A DNA stretch of 64,000 nt. Source: PALSA-1353 sp050014015 (lineage in GTDB: Bacteria > Planctomycetota > Phycisphaerae > Tepidisphaerales > Tepidisphaeraceae). Shown here piece by piece: positions 34,231 through 42,176 of the stretch; the first letter of the stretch is position 1, and the number at the start of each line of letters is the position of its first letter. The translations under genes and the position numbers were made by a program. The stretch lies in the NCBI GenBank assembly GCA_050014015.1, contig JBEKEC010000027.1:4564-68563 (forward strand), written 5' to 3'. The notes beneath the pieces were generated by a model that had not been told where the DNA came from, searched no databases, and saw only the letters and a list, made by a program, of their open reading frames with translations.

Positions 34231-34334
34231 GTGGCCATGTTTTGTGGCACGCTTCCCCTCTTATCCCCCTCCCCATGTACTCAGGGGGAGGGTTGGGGTG
34301 GGGGTTCCGCAGCCATGCCACAGAATATCGCCAC
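34231..34334. repeat. Palindromic element downstream of gltD
   Basis: Outer arms 34231-34249 and 34316-34334 (GTGGCCATGTTTTGTGGCA and its near reverse complement) match at 16 of 19 positions. Inside are C-rich and G-rich runs (CCCCTCCCC against GGGGGAGGG) that also pair. The element is non-coding, lies 27 bp after the gltD stop, and resembles a REP/MITE palindrome; it may also protect the mRNA 3' end. Confidence 0.6.
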
Positions 34335-34364
34335 ACCCGGGTTGGGCCGACCCCGCGCCGAATC

Positions 34365-34392
34365 TTGATTGTATATATTTCCGGTATATACT
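34365..34392 (+). promoter_or_regulatory. Promoter and operator of the vapBC-like module
   Basis: TTGATT (34365-34370) and TATACT (34387-34392), 16 bases apart, form a promoter whose start would fall at about 34399, the ATG itself, so the mRNA is probably leaderless. Between and over the boxes lies a perfect dyad GTATATA (34371-34377) - 7 bases - TATATAC (34385-34391), a likely autoregulatory operator for the antitoxin. Confidence 0.6.
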
Positions 34393-34398
34393 TTCCGC

Positions 34399-34686
34399 AT
34401 GCGGCTGTTGACCGTTAGACTTAGCGAACAGGATGCGGCAAGGGTGGCCGAGCTTCGGGAGCGCGGCATAAAGATTTCCTCGCTGGTCAGGGAAGCGATT
34501 GCCAAGCAATCGGCGCCGCGCGCCGGACGAATGAAAAAACCGGGCGACGTGAAGAAGGTCCTGGGCGAGATTTATTCCCGGTATCCCGACCCGCCCGGGA
34601 CGCGGGCCTCCACCGTCGATCTGACTGACCGAAACTCGGTTGCGCGCGCGATTCGAAGGCGGCTGACCCGATCAAAATCGGCGTGA
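34399..34686 (+). CDS. VapB-like ribbon-helix-helix antitoxin
   Basis: A 95-residue protein from ATG 34399: MRLLTVRLSEQDAARVAEL is a strand-helix ribbon-helix-helix start, then RGIKISSLVREAIAKQSA. The remaining 60 residues are basic and proline-containing. It lacks a Shine-Dalgarno sequence and sits at the expected transcription start. It overlaps the PIN-domain gene as GTGA, the usual antitoxin-toxin arrangement. Confidence 0.75.
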   Translation: MRLLTVRLSEQDAARVAELRERGIKISSLVREAIAKQSAPRAGRMKKPGDVKKVLGEIYSRYPDPPGTRASTVDLTDRNSVARAIRRRLTRSKSA

Positions 34687-35108
34687 TTCTTGTCGATACC
34701 AATGTTCTGGTTGCTCTGGCCGATCCGCGGGACGGGCTGAACGCCCGCGCGGTGGCGGATCTGCGGCGGCTCGTGGGGCGGCCCATGATGTTGACTCAGG
34801 GTGTTCTCATGGAAGCATTCGCGCTGGTAGCAGGACGATCGGCCCGCGCGCGATTGCGGGCGGTCATCGAATCACTCGACCCCCATCCCTGCGCAGTGGA
34901 GGCCGACCGCGATTTCTGGCTTGAAGCATTCGCCTGGCTCGAGCGCTACGCCGAACACGATCCCGACTGGACGGATGCGGTGCTGGCCGTGTTGGCCGGA
35001 CGTTTCAGAAAGTGGAGTGTGTGGACCTTTGATCGGGAATTCACGACCCTCTGGCGTTCATCCAACGGGTCAGTGATACCCCTGGCCGTAACAAATCATG
35101 GTAAATAA
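34683..35108 (+). CDS. PIN-domain toxin (VapC-like RNase)
   Basis: A 141-residue PIN-domain protein with GTG start at 34683. Acidic metal-binding residues are visible in ILVDTNVLVALAD (first Asp), LMEAFALVAG (Glu), PDWTDAVLAVLA (Asp) and WTFDREFTTL (terminal Asp). VapC toxins cleave tRNA or rRNA. It is coupled to the upstream antitoxin. A member of a non-toxic PIN subfamily remains possible. Confidence 0.85.
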   Translation: MILVDTNVLVALADPRDGLNARAVADLRRLVGRPMMLTQGVLMEAFALVAGRSARARLRAVIESLDPHPCAVEADRDFWLEAFAWLERYAEHDPDWTDAVLAVLAGRFRKWSVWTFDREFTTLWRSSNGSVIPLAVTNHGK

Positions 35109-35153
35109 CTTATCGTGTTCCCTGAATGCGGCCCGGTTTTTGCGGGGCGAAAC

Positions 35154-35990
35154 ATGTCGACCGAACCAACGGAAATTTCAGTTGATTGCCCCGGCTGTGG
35201 GAAGCGGTTTACCGTGGCCGCGCAGCATGCGGGCAAGCGCGGCAAATGCAAGGCGTGCGGCACAGTCGTGACCATTCCCGCCGCGTCCGCGCCTCCGGCG
35301 GAGGATGATCTCTACGATTTCGCGCCGCACGACGAGCCGGCGCCCGCTCCGCGGCACGTGGCCGCGCCGCCTCAGACGGCGCCTGCGGCCGCGCCGATTC
35401 TTGCCTACTCCGGACCGGTCCCCGCAAAAAGAGCTCGGTCCGCTGAATTCGATCCCGCCGATCCGTTCGAGGGAAACAAGTTCAAGAATCTCTATTTCCC
35501 CCTGATCCTGATCGCCGGCACCGCCACGTTCAACGTCTTGTCCGACACGCTATGGACCCACAATGCGGCGGCCGGCACCGCCGGCGCGTTCATCCAGATA
35601 TTTGTCAAACTCCTGGTGGAAATCCCGGTCATGTTGGTCGCGTGCCTTCTGGCGGTCAAACTCCTCGACGCCGCCTTCGGTCCCCTCGGCCCGGCGATCA
35701 TAAAACTCTCCGCAATCGCCCTCGCCCCCGACGCCGTGTCCGACCTGATTGTCCTGGTCGCGTTCATCATCAGCCACGCCAGCGGCAACCCGGTGAACCT
35801 CGCCGTCAACGTCACCATCGCCAAAATCCTCGGCTGGGTACTTAGCCTGATCGCATATTTCTGGCTCTTCATGTATTTCTTCGATCTGGAATTGGGGGAG
35901 GCCTATCGTCTCATCATTTTCGTCTGGTTCGTCCGCTTGTTCTTCACCTGGCTGCTCCTCTTCGCGGTGCTTTCCTACTTCTCCCATTGA
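35154..35990 (+). CDS. Membrane protein with N-terminal zinc ribbon
   Basis: A 278-residue protein. Residues 9-40 hold a CxxC...CxxC zinc ribbon (DCPGCGKRF and GKCKACGTVV, MJ0042-like), residues 45-105 a flexible Pro/Ala-rich linker, and the remainder about four to five membrane helices (LYFPLILIAGTATFNVL, LVEIPVMLVACLLAVKLL and a very aromatic C-terminal pair). This layout is common in planctomycetes and its function is unknown. The ATG at 35154 is preferred to 35115, which would precede the conserved region by 13 residues. Confidence 0.75.
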   Translation: MSTEPTEISVDCPGCGKRFTVAAQHAGKRGKCKACGTVVTIPAASAPPAEDDLYDFAPHDEPAPAPRHVAAPPQTAPAAAPILAYSGPVPAKRARSAEFDPADPFEGNKFKNLYFPLILIAGTATFNVLSDTLWTHNAAAGTAGAFIQIFVKLLVEIPVMLVACLLAVKLLDAAFGPLGPAIIKLSAIALAPDAVSDLIVLVAFIISHASGNPVNLAVNVTIAKILGWVLSLIAYFWLFMYFFDLELGEAYRLIIFVWFVRLFFTWLLLFAVLSYFSH

Positions 35991-36303
35991 CGCGCGTGTT
36001 ACTCTAGGCACCGCGGCCATGCTGAGAATTGGCTCCACAACCCTTGTTTCCAGCCGATATTACGGCTTTCCCAGGGTTGTTGGTGCTTTTCCCGACCCCT
36101 TTGGATACAATTTCACTTTGATTTGCCCCGCCGTCCGATAAAGGAGGGTGGGCGATCACGGCCTTGTCCGGCCTTAAAACTCCCGGCCAGGCCAAGAGTC
36201 TTTCACTTTGCGGTGCATAAACGGCGTCTCCTGTCCCGACCTGTCGGGATAAGCCACGCCGACCCTGAGCTTGTCGAAGGGCCCGCGGAAGGCAGACTGA
36301 AAA
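35991..36303. other. Intergenic region before the indolepyruvate oxidoreductase gene
   Basis: This 313-bp spacer holds a TACAAT -10-like box near 36107-36112, a stem TCCCGAC/GTCGGGA (36234-36249), and ACCCTGAGCTTGTCGAAGGG (36262-36281), a sequence known as a widely dispersed short repeat in many bacterial genomes. No gene is supported. The transcript leader would be about 180 bases. Confidence 0.4.
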
Positions 36304-39300
36304 ATGGCTACCGATCCTCGTTTCTTGGCCGAGTCCGGCCCAGAAGTTTTCACTGGCAATGAGTTGCTGGTCAAAGGCGCCCTGGAGACGGCGGGGGGCG
36401 TTCATTTGCTCACCGGTTATCCGGGTTCGCCGGTGGCCGGGTTTTTCGACGTGCTCGGGGACATCGCCGACGTTCTCACTTCCAAGGGGATACGGGCGTT
36501 CCAGGCCAACAATGAAGCCATCTCCGTTGCCGCAGTGAACGGAAGCCAGATGGTGGCCGCGCGGGCCATCTCGGCGTTCAAGAGCGTCGGCGTTCACGTG
36601 GCATCCGATGCGCTGGCGCTGGGCAATCTCGCCGGGGCGCATCCGCAGGGCGGGGCGGTGATCATCATGGGCGACGATCCCTGGTGCGACAGCACGCAGG
36701 TCCCGGCCGACAGCCGATTCATTTGCGAGCATCTGCGCATGCCCGTGGTCGAACCCGGTTCACCGCAGGAATTGAAGGATTGGATCGATCTCTCGTTCAA
36801 GCTGAGCCAATCGGCCGGGTTGTACATCGGATACATCGTCACCGTCGCCCACGCCGACGGCGGGGGTTCGGTCACTTGCCGGCCGAACCAGTTCCCAGCC
36901 GTCAACACCCAACAGAAGATCGAGCTGGACACCAAGCAGATCGATCTGGGCAGAGTTCTGCTTCCGCCGCGGACGTGGAAGAGGGAATTGCTCTTCCCGG
37001 AGCGATTCGCGACCACGATGCGGGCGGCCCGGGCCTTGGGCGTCAACAAAATCACCCCAGCCTCCGACGGCGACGCTTCCAGCCCATCGCCCCTGGGCTT
37101 CATCGTGACCGGCAATGGCGGGCCGTATCTACGGAACGTCCTGTTCGATCTGGGTCTGGCGGGCATGTTCCCCATCCTGCAAATGGGAATGAGCTACCCC
37201 GCCGACGTCGAATTGGTCAAGGAATTCTCCGCGCTTTGCCGCAACATGATCGTCATTGAAGAGCGCCGGAGTTTTCTGGAGAGAAACATCCGGGATAGCT
37301 TGTACCATGCGTTTCCGCAGGCCGCGGCCACCGAGCTATCGGGCCGGCTGTTCGGCAAGACGTTCCCCAACAATATCGAGGGCATTCCGGAGAATCGCGG
37401 GCTGAATTTCTCCGTGCTCGCGCAGCGGATCATTCCCCTGATCCAATCCACCGGCGAAATCGATCCCCATCGGCGCAACGGCCGATTGAGCCGGGAAATG
37501 GACCGCCTTCGCCGCGCCAGCAAGCCGCGGCTGGATGTCTTGAACAGCGACATCGTCGCCCGCACGCCGACGTTCTGCCCCGGCTGCCCGCATCGCGACA
37601 GCTCTTCCGCCCTCCTGGAACTGCGCCAGAACCTGGCCGATCCGAAATACATGGCCCAACACCACAAGATGGGCCCGGTCGATCTCGTCGCCCACGGCGA
37701 CACCGGTTGCTACACCATGCTGATGTTCGCCCCCACCGAGCAACTCATGCACAATTACAGCGGCATGGGCCTCGGCGGCGGGACCGGCTCGGGCATCGAC
37801 CCCTTCATCACCAACAAGCAGATCGTCTTCATGGGCGATGGAACCTTCTTCCATTCCGGTCAGATCGCCCTCAGCAATTCCATCAAGGCCAATCAGGACA
37901 TCACCTACATCATCCTGGAAAACAAGACCACCGCCATGACCGGACACCAGGAACACGCCGGCACCGAACTCGACGTGCTCGGTAATCGCTCCTACCTCCA
38001 GGATATCGAGGAGATCGTCCGCGGCATGGCCGGCACCAGCCCGCTCACCGTCGTCAAGCTCTCGCCGGCGAACCGATCGCTCTACAAATCCGTGCTGGAA
38101 CGCACGATCCTCCGCGACGGCGTGAAGGTCGTCATCGCCGACAAGGAATGCGGCATCACCCACCATCGCCGGCTGTTCAAGGAAGAACGCAAGATCGTCA
38201 AAGAATTCGGCTACCTACCGCGCAAGACGCACATGAACGTCACGCCCGAGGTCTGCGAGAATTGCCTGGAATGCACCAAGGCCACGGCCTGCCCGGGATT
38301 GACGGCAATCGACACCGATTACGGCAAGAAAATCGACACCGATCTGACTTGGTGCGTCAACGACGCCGCTTGCGAGCGCGTCCGCGTCAGCAACGACCTC
38401 GCCGAATCCGTCAAACCCTGCCCCAGCTTCGAGCAGGTGACCGTCATCCGCAAAAAACGCCGGCGATATACCCTTCCCAACCTCGACCTGGCCAAGCTCC
38501 CCGATGCCGATCGCGTCCACGACATGACCGAGCCGGGCCGCGCCTGGCGCGTCCACATGAGCGGAGTCGGCGGGATGGGCATCGGCATCGTCGGCGCCAT
38601 CCTCGTCCGCGCCGGCCACAAAGAGGGTTATCAAGTCGTCTTCCAGGACAAGAAGGGCCTGGCCATCCGCAACGGCGGCGTGTTCGCGCAAATCACCTTC
38701 GTCAACCCAACGCGCCAAGCAGCCTCCGAACCCTTCCCCATCACCGGCTCAATCCCCTACGGCAAAGCCGATCTGCTCCTGGGCATCGACGTTCTCGAGG
38801 CCGCCCGCGCCATCGATCCGCGCGAACAGTTCCGCGTCGCCTCCGCCGAACACACCGCCGCCGTACTCAACCTCCACAAACAACCCACCGTCTACACCCT
38901 GCTCGGCAGGGATGATTTCGACCCGGAAAAACTCCGCGATCAAATCTTCGAGCAGTGCAACCCCCAGCACAGCTTTGCCGCCAATCTCTCGGAAATCTGC
39001 GAACGCCGACTCGGAAGCAAGCAGTTCGCCAACATCATGATGCTCGGCATGGCTTACCAACTGGGGCTGATCCCGGTCTCGGCGCGCAGCATCGCCTGGG
39101 CGATCAAGGACACCATTCGCCGCGAGCACCGCCGCAACGTCAAGGCTTTCAACATCGGCCGCAAGCTGGCGCTGGCGCCCCACGCCCTTCCGCGCAAGCC
39201 CGAGCCGGAAACCTGGAGCCAGCTCCTGACCAACAAGCTCCGCATCCTCCGCAAGACCCGGTTCCGCGGGCACGTCCTGGCCGAGCGGCTGGAAATGCTG

Positions 39301-39990
39301 GGGAATTTCGCGATCAAGCAGATGCGCAATCTCCCCGAAAACGCCAAGTACGACCTGGCCGTGCGCATTTACGATCTGATGCAGTACGAAAATGCCGCGC
39401 TGGCCCGGAGCTACGTGGAGGCCGTGCGGAAAATCTATCGCCGCGACCGCGCCGACCGCGGATTCGCCGCCACCCAGGCCGCCATCTGGAACCTCGCCAA
39501 GGTCATCCTCATCAAGGACGAACCGTACGTCTCCTATCTGCTCACTCGCTACGAAAAGAAACAGCGCGACATCGCCAAATACAACGTGGACGTTCTCAAC
39601 GGCGACCGCCTGAAATACCGCCACCACACCAACCCCGAATTCAACATCGGCAAATGGCGCATCCGCATTCGCCTCACCACCACCGACTGGCAACTTCGTT
39701 TGGTCCGCCACATGAAATGGTGGCGCAAGCTCCCCGGCTGGCACCAGCGCGAAGCCGCGTTCCGCGACTGGTACGTCGGCCTGCTCGACCGCGTGAGCCT
39801 GAACACGGACGAGTCCTACGACAAAGCCGTGCGAATTCTCCGCTGCCCGGAATCAGTGACCGGCTACCGCGAGGTTCGCTATCCGAAGATGGACGCCGTG
39901 AGAGCGGCGGTTGAATCGGAACTGCATTCGCCGACGAAAGCGGATGCGGCCGCATCTTCCATGATCCCCGGCGTACCAGCTTCGGTTTGA
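36304..39990 (+). CDS. Indolepyruvate:ferredoxin oxidoreductase, single-chain form
   Basis: A 1228-residue fusion of alpha (pyrimidine/TPP) and gamma parts of a 2-oxoacid:ferredoxin oxidoreductase. The N-terminal part (LLTGYPGSPVAGFFD) binds the substrate side; TPP binding is at FMGDGTFFHSGQIALSN with ILENKTTAMTGHQE; a cysteine block (VCENCLECTKATACPG, TWCVNDAACERV, KPCPSF) binds Fe-S; the gamma domain starts at HMSGVGGMGIGIVGAI. It would decarboxylate aryl-2-oxoacids to acyl-CoA, reducing ferredoxin. The C-terminal 280 residues (RRKLALAPHALPRK to LSLNT-type segments) extend beyond the gamma core as in the long proteobacterial enzyme. It stands alone in its transcription unit. Confidence 0.9.
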   Translation: MATDPRFLAESGPEVFTGNELLVKGALETAGGVHLLTGYPGSPVAGFFDVLGDIADVLTSKGIRAFQANNEAISVAAVNGSQMVAARAISAFKSVGVHVASDALALGNLAGAHPQGGAVIIMGDDPWCDSTQVPADSRFICEHLRMPVVEPGSPQELKDWIDLSFKLSQSAGLYIGYIVTVAHADGGGSVTCRPNQFPAVNTQQKIELDTKQIDLGRVLLPPRTWKRELLFPERFATTMRAARALGVNKITPASDGDASSPSPLGFIVTGNGGPYLRNVLFDLGLAGMFPILQMGMSYPADVELVKEFSALCRNMIVIEERRSFLERNIRDSLYHAFPQAAATELSGRLFGKTFPNNIEGIPENRGLNFSVLAQRIIPLIQSTGEIDPHRRNGRLSREMDRLRRASKPRLDVLNSDIVARTPTFCPGCPHRDSSSALLELRQNLADPKYMAQHHKMGPVDLVAHGDTGCYTMLMFAPTEQLMHNYSGMGLGGGTGSGIDPFITNKQIVFMGDGTFFHSGQIALSNSIKANQDITYIILENKTTAMTGHQEHAGTELDVLGNRSYLQDIEEIVRGMAGTSPLTVVKLSPANRSLYKSVLERTILRDGVKVVIADKECGITHHRRLFKEERKIVKEFGYLPRKTHMNVTPEVCENCLECTKATACPGLTAIDTDYGKKIDTDLTWCVNDAACERVRVSNDLAESVKPCPSFEQVTVIRKKRRRYTLPNLDLAKLPDADRVHDMTEPGRAWRVHMSGVGGMGIGIVGAILVRAGHKEGYQVVFQDKKGLAIRNGGVFAQITFVNPTRQAASEPFPITGSIPYGKADLLLGIDVLEAARAIDPREQFRVASAEHTAAVLNLHKQPTVYTLLGRDDFDPEKLRDQIFEQCNPQHSFAANLSEICERRLGSKQFANIMMLGMAYQLGLIPVSARSIAWAIKDTIRREHRRNVKAFNIGRKLALAPHALPRKPEPETWSQLLTNKLRILRKTRFRGHVLAERLEMLGNFAIKQMRNLPENAKYDLAVRIYDLMQYENAALARSYVEAVRKIYRRDRADRGFAATQAAIWNLAKVILIKDEPYVSYLLTRYEKKQRDIAKYNVDVLNGDRLKYRHHTNPEFNIGKWRIRIRLTTTDWQLRLVRHMKWWRKLPGWHQREAAFRDWYVGLLDRVSLNTDESYDKAVRILRCPESVTGYREVRYPKMDAVRAAVESELHSPTKADAAASSMIPGVPASV

Positions 39991-40173
39991 GTTCCATCGT
40001 TTGCCGAATCATTCGATGAAGCTGGGATGGATTTCGCTCGCGGCGCCACGATAAAGCCCCGATGGCCATCCGCATCCTTCATACGGCATACTGCAAATCA
40101 TCTGAATCTGCGCCAAAACGCGGTATTGTCGCCCCTTGATATTATGCAGTTAATGTCGTAATAATTTCAATCC

Positions 40174-40195
40174 GATACGTCATATATGTCGTATC
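40174..40195. promoter_or_regulatory. Dyad operator upstream of the HTH-Fic module
   Basis: A 22-bp near-palindrome (GATACG ... CGTATC arms around a CATATATG core; two symmetric mismatches) lies 17 bp before the HTH start. A second small dyad ATAGA/TCTAT (40200-40211) touches the ATG. Both fit autorepression by the HTH protein. Confidence 0.5.
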
Positions 40196-40211
40196 TTGGA
40201 TAGAAGTCTAT

Positions 40212-40601
40212 ATGGTCAAGGCGAATCACCCCATGTCCAGGCGTTTGAACGAGCGCCGCGAGCGGCTCGGGATCAGTTGCTCTGTCCTGGCCAGGCGGAC
40301 GGGCATCAGCCTGCGAAGCGTTCAGCGTATACTGTCCGGCGAAGAAACAAATCCGGGGTTCACAACCGTGGCTTCATTGGCTCACGTATTGGGCGTGGGC
40401 GTTCGTTTCGATGAGGAAGTGGACGTTCGCACGATTCGCCGGCGCCAAGCAGAGCGAAAAGCGGAGCGAATTCTCGCTATCGTTCAGGGCAGTTCCGCCC
40501 TTGAAGCTCAAGCGCTCACGCGCGAGACAATCCGTGATCTGCGCGAGAAAACAATCCACGAACTGCTTGCCGGCTCGCCTCGCAAGCTTTGGGCTGAATG
40601 A
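40212..40601 (+). CDS. XRE-type helix-turn-helix protein (antitoxin of Fic module)
   Basis: A 129-residue protein. Residues 9-65 are an XRE/Cro helix-turn-helix (RLNERRERLGISCSVLARRT, GISLRSVQRILSGEETNPGF, SLAHVLGVGV). The C-terminal half is a helical, charged region (RRRQAERKAERILAIVQG, ETIRDLREKTIHELLAG) likely to contact the partner. No good Shine-Dalgarno sequence precedes the ATG at 40212; 40233 (MSRRLNER) is an alternative. The stop overlaps the Fic start as ATGA, so the pair is co-translated. Confidence 0.8.
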   Translation: MVKANHPMSRRLNERRERLGISCSVLARRTGISLRSVQRILSGEETNPGFTTVASLAHVLGVGVRFDEEVDVRTIRRRQAERKAERILAIVQGSSALEAQALTRETIRDLREKTIHELLAGSPRKLWAE

Positions 40602-41200
40602 TGGCTGCCTGGAAATCCATACCCGGCGAAACGCCGATTGGCGACGTTTCCGGATTGAAACCGAAGGCGGTGACGACTCGCGCTCAATTGAACGACGCTG
40701 AGGCTCGAAACATCCGCAAAGCCGTCATGCGTTACCTGGTCATCAAGCCATCGCGTCGGCAAGCTCCCTTCACGATCGAATGGTGCTACAAGCTCCACCG
40801 GCAGATGTTCGGCCAGGTTTGGCGTTGGGTCGGCCAGAAGCGGACAATGGAATTGAATATCGGCGTGCTGTCCCATCGCATTGACGTCGATCTAAAAAAC
40901 CTGATGGATGACCTGGAATTTTGGCGGGAGGGGGGCGAGATGGACACGATGGAGCAAGTAGCCAGACTGCACCATCGCGCCGTGTTCATTCATCCATTTC
41001 TCAACGGCAATGGCCGATGGTCGCGGCTGTTGGCAAACATTTTTCAAAAGCAGTCCACGGACAAGGTGACGATCTGGCCGGAAGAGACGGTTGGAAACGC
41101 GAGCATTATCCGCGATGAATATCTCGCGGCCGTGCGCTCGGCGGACAAAGGGGACTACCAACCGCTTATCGCTCTTCATCGGCGGTATATGCAGGCTTAA
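40598..41200 (+). CDS. Fic-domain protein ('mobile mystery protein B' type)
   Basis: A 200-residue Fic/DOC-family protein. The catalytic motif is IHPFLNGNGRWSRLLAN (HPFx[DN]GNGR) preceded by a flap region (MELNIGVLSHRIDV) and an N-terminal helix block (HRQMFGQVWRWVGQKRTM). Fic enzymes transfer AMP or related groups to target proteins and often act as toxins. The overall pattern matches the family named 'mobile mystery protein B', normally paired with a small HTH protein as here. The gene ends 13 bp before the rpoN remnant, at the edge of a rearranged region. Confidence 0.85.
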   Translation: MMAAWKSIPGETPIGDVSGLKPKAVTTRAQLNDAEARNIRKAVMRYLVIKPSRRQAPFTIEWCYKLHRQMFGQVWRWVGQKRTMELNIGVLSHRIDVDLKNLMDDLEFWREGGEMDTMEQVARLHHRAVFIHPFLNGNGRWSRLLANIFQKQSTDKVTIWPEETVGNASIIRDEYLAAVRSADKGDYQPLIALHRRYMQA

Positions 41201-41213
41201 TCCGCGCTAGTCT

Positions 41214-41366
41214 CGACGGGATGTTCAGGATCTTCCGGTATTTCGCCACCGTTCGGCGGGCCACGTCGATCCCCTGGGCTTTGAGCCATTACACGATCTC
41301 GTCGGGTTTCGGCGGATTCTTCGGGTGCTCGTTGCCGCTGAGCGCCTTGAGTTCCTCCTTCACGGC
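41214..41366 (-). pseudogene. Broken duplicate of the rpoN 3' end
   Basis: These 153 bases are a diverged copy of 44192-44344, the last part of rpoN, in the same orientation. On the minus strand the frame encodes AVKEELKALSGNEHPKNPPK, then DEIV, a TAA stop, and WLKAQGIDVARRTVAKYRKI ending LNIP, including the RpoN box (ARRTVAKYRKIL). The in-frame stop, missing N-terminus and lost natural stop show it is not functional. Similarity stops sharply at both ends. Confidence 0.85.
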
Positions 41367-41420
41367 AACGCGGCCCTGTGGCGCATCGGCCGTGAAGACA
41401 CCTGCGGGGAAACATCCTGC

Positions 41421-42176
41421 TCAGCCCGCCATACCCCAGCCGCCTTGGCCGGGGAAGGGAATGCGTCCTCCGAACCCGCCGAGGGGGTTGCGCTTCAAAC
41501 CGATCGTCGCCAGCCAGCCGTACCAAAGCGCCCGAAATCGCGACGGCGGATGAACGTCAATCAGGCGCGGAGGTTCCTTATCGTCCAGCGCGAGCGAGAA
41601 TATCTTGATTCCCGCTTGCTGCCATCGGAGCAACGTATGCGACATGTCCGCCTGCGGGTTCCGATCTGCCTGCGCCATCAGCAGAACCGTCGCGATGCCG
41701 TATTGAGCCAGAAAGGCGGCGGAGGGAAAATCCGTCGGGAAACACATCGAGCGATTATCGAATTGCCCGGGCTCGCCCACGATTCCCGCGCCGCGGCGGC
41801 TGGTATCCAGCATGAAGGCCGGACGCGCTTCATACGGCAATTTCAAGGACGCCAATGTCGCCGCTCGATCGCTCAGCGCCCGCTGGATCGAACCGACATC
41901 CACAAATTCCATGACGCCGGGGACCGCGTTGTAGAGCGGAACCGGCCGGTAGCCCAGCCGCGCCAGTGCGATTCCCATATCCACGCCGGCCGCTCCGGGC
42001 AGGTCAACCACGATTGCCGTCGACCCCGAATCCTTGAACCAGGGAACGTCCGGCTCGTGAGCCGGCAGCGGCGCGGAATCTTCCAGCGAACCGTAAGCGA
42101 AGACAACCGCCTCGGCCCAGGGAGTCCACACGCCCCCCGGCGGCGCCCATATCGCATAAAGTTCCTCACGGGTCAT
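41421..42176 (-). CDS. Unknown protein, third gene of the ATP-grasp operon
   Basis: A 251-residue soluble protein. The N-terminus (MTREELYAIWAPPGGVWTPW) is followed by alternating alpha/beta segments (STAIVVDLPGAAGVDMGIAL, LGYRPVPLYNAVPG, FLAQYGIATVLLMAQADRN) that suggest a Rossmann-like fold, and the C-terminus is Gly/Pro-rich (GFGGRIPFPGQGGWGMAG). I recognise no named family and no clear catalytic motif. Its ATG overlaps the stop of the ATP-grasp gene as ATGA, so the products probably work together. It lies between the rpoN remnant and the rest of the operon. Confidence 0.75.
   Translation of the reverse strand: MTREELYAIWAPPGGVWTPWAEAVVFAYGSLEDSAPLPAHEPDVPWFKDSGSTAIVVDLPGAAGVDMGIALARLGYRPVPLYNAVPGVMEFVDVGSIQRALSDRAATLASLKLPYEARPAFMLDTSRRGAGIVGEPGQFDNRSMCFPTDFPSAAFLAQYGIATVLLMAQADRNPQADMSHTLLRWQQAGIKIFSLALDDKEPPRLIDVHPPSRFRALWYGWLATIGLKRNPLGGFGGRIPFPGQGGWGMAG

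Noticed and set aside
36262..36281. ACCCTGAGCTTGTCGAAGGG as a regulatory site
   Set aside because: It matches a short repeat dispersed in many bacterial genomes and has no special position relative to a promoter.
41197..41526. 109-codon minus-strand frame over the rpoN remnant
   Set aside because: It is in a different frame from the rpoN homology; the same shadow frame exists over intact rpoN.
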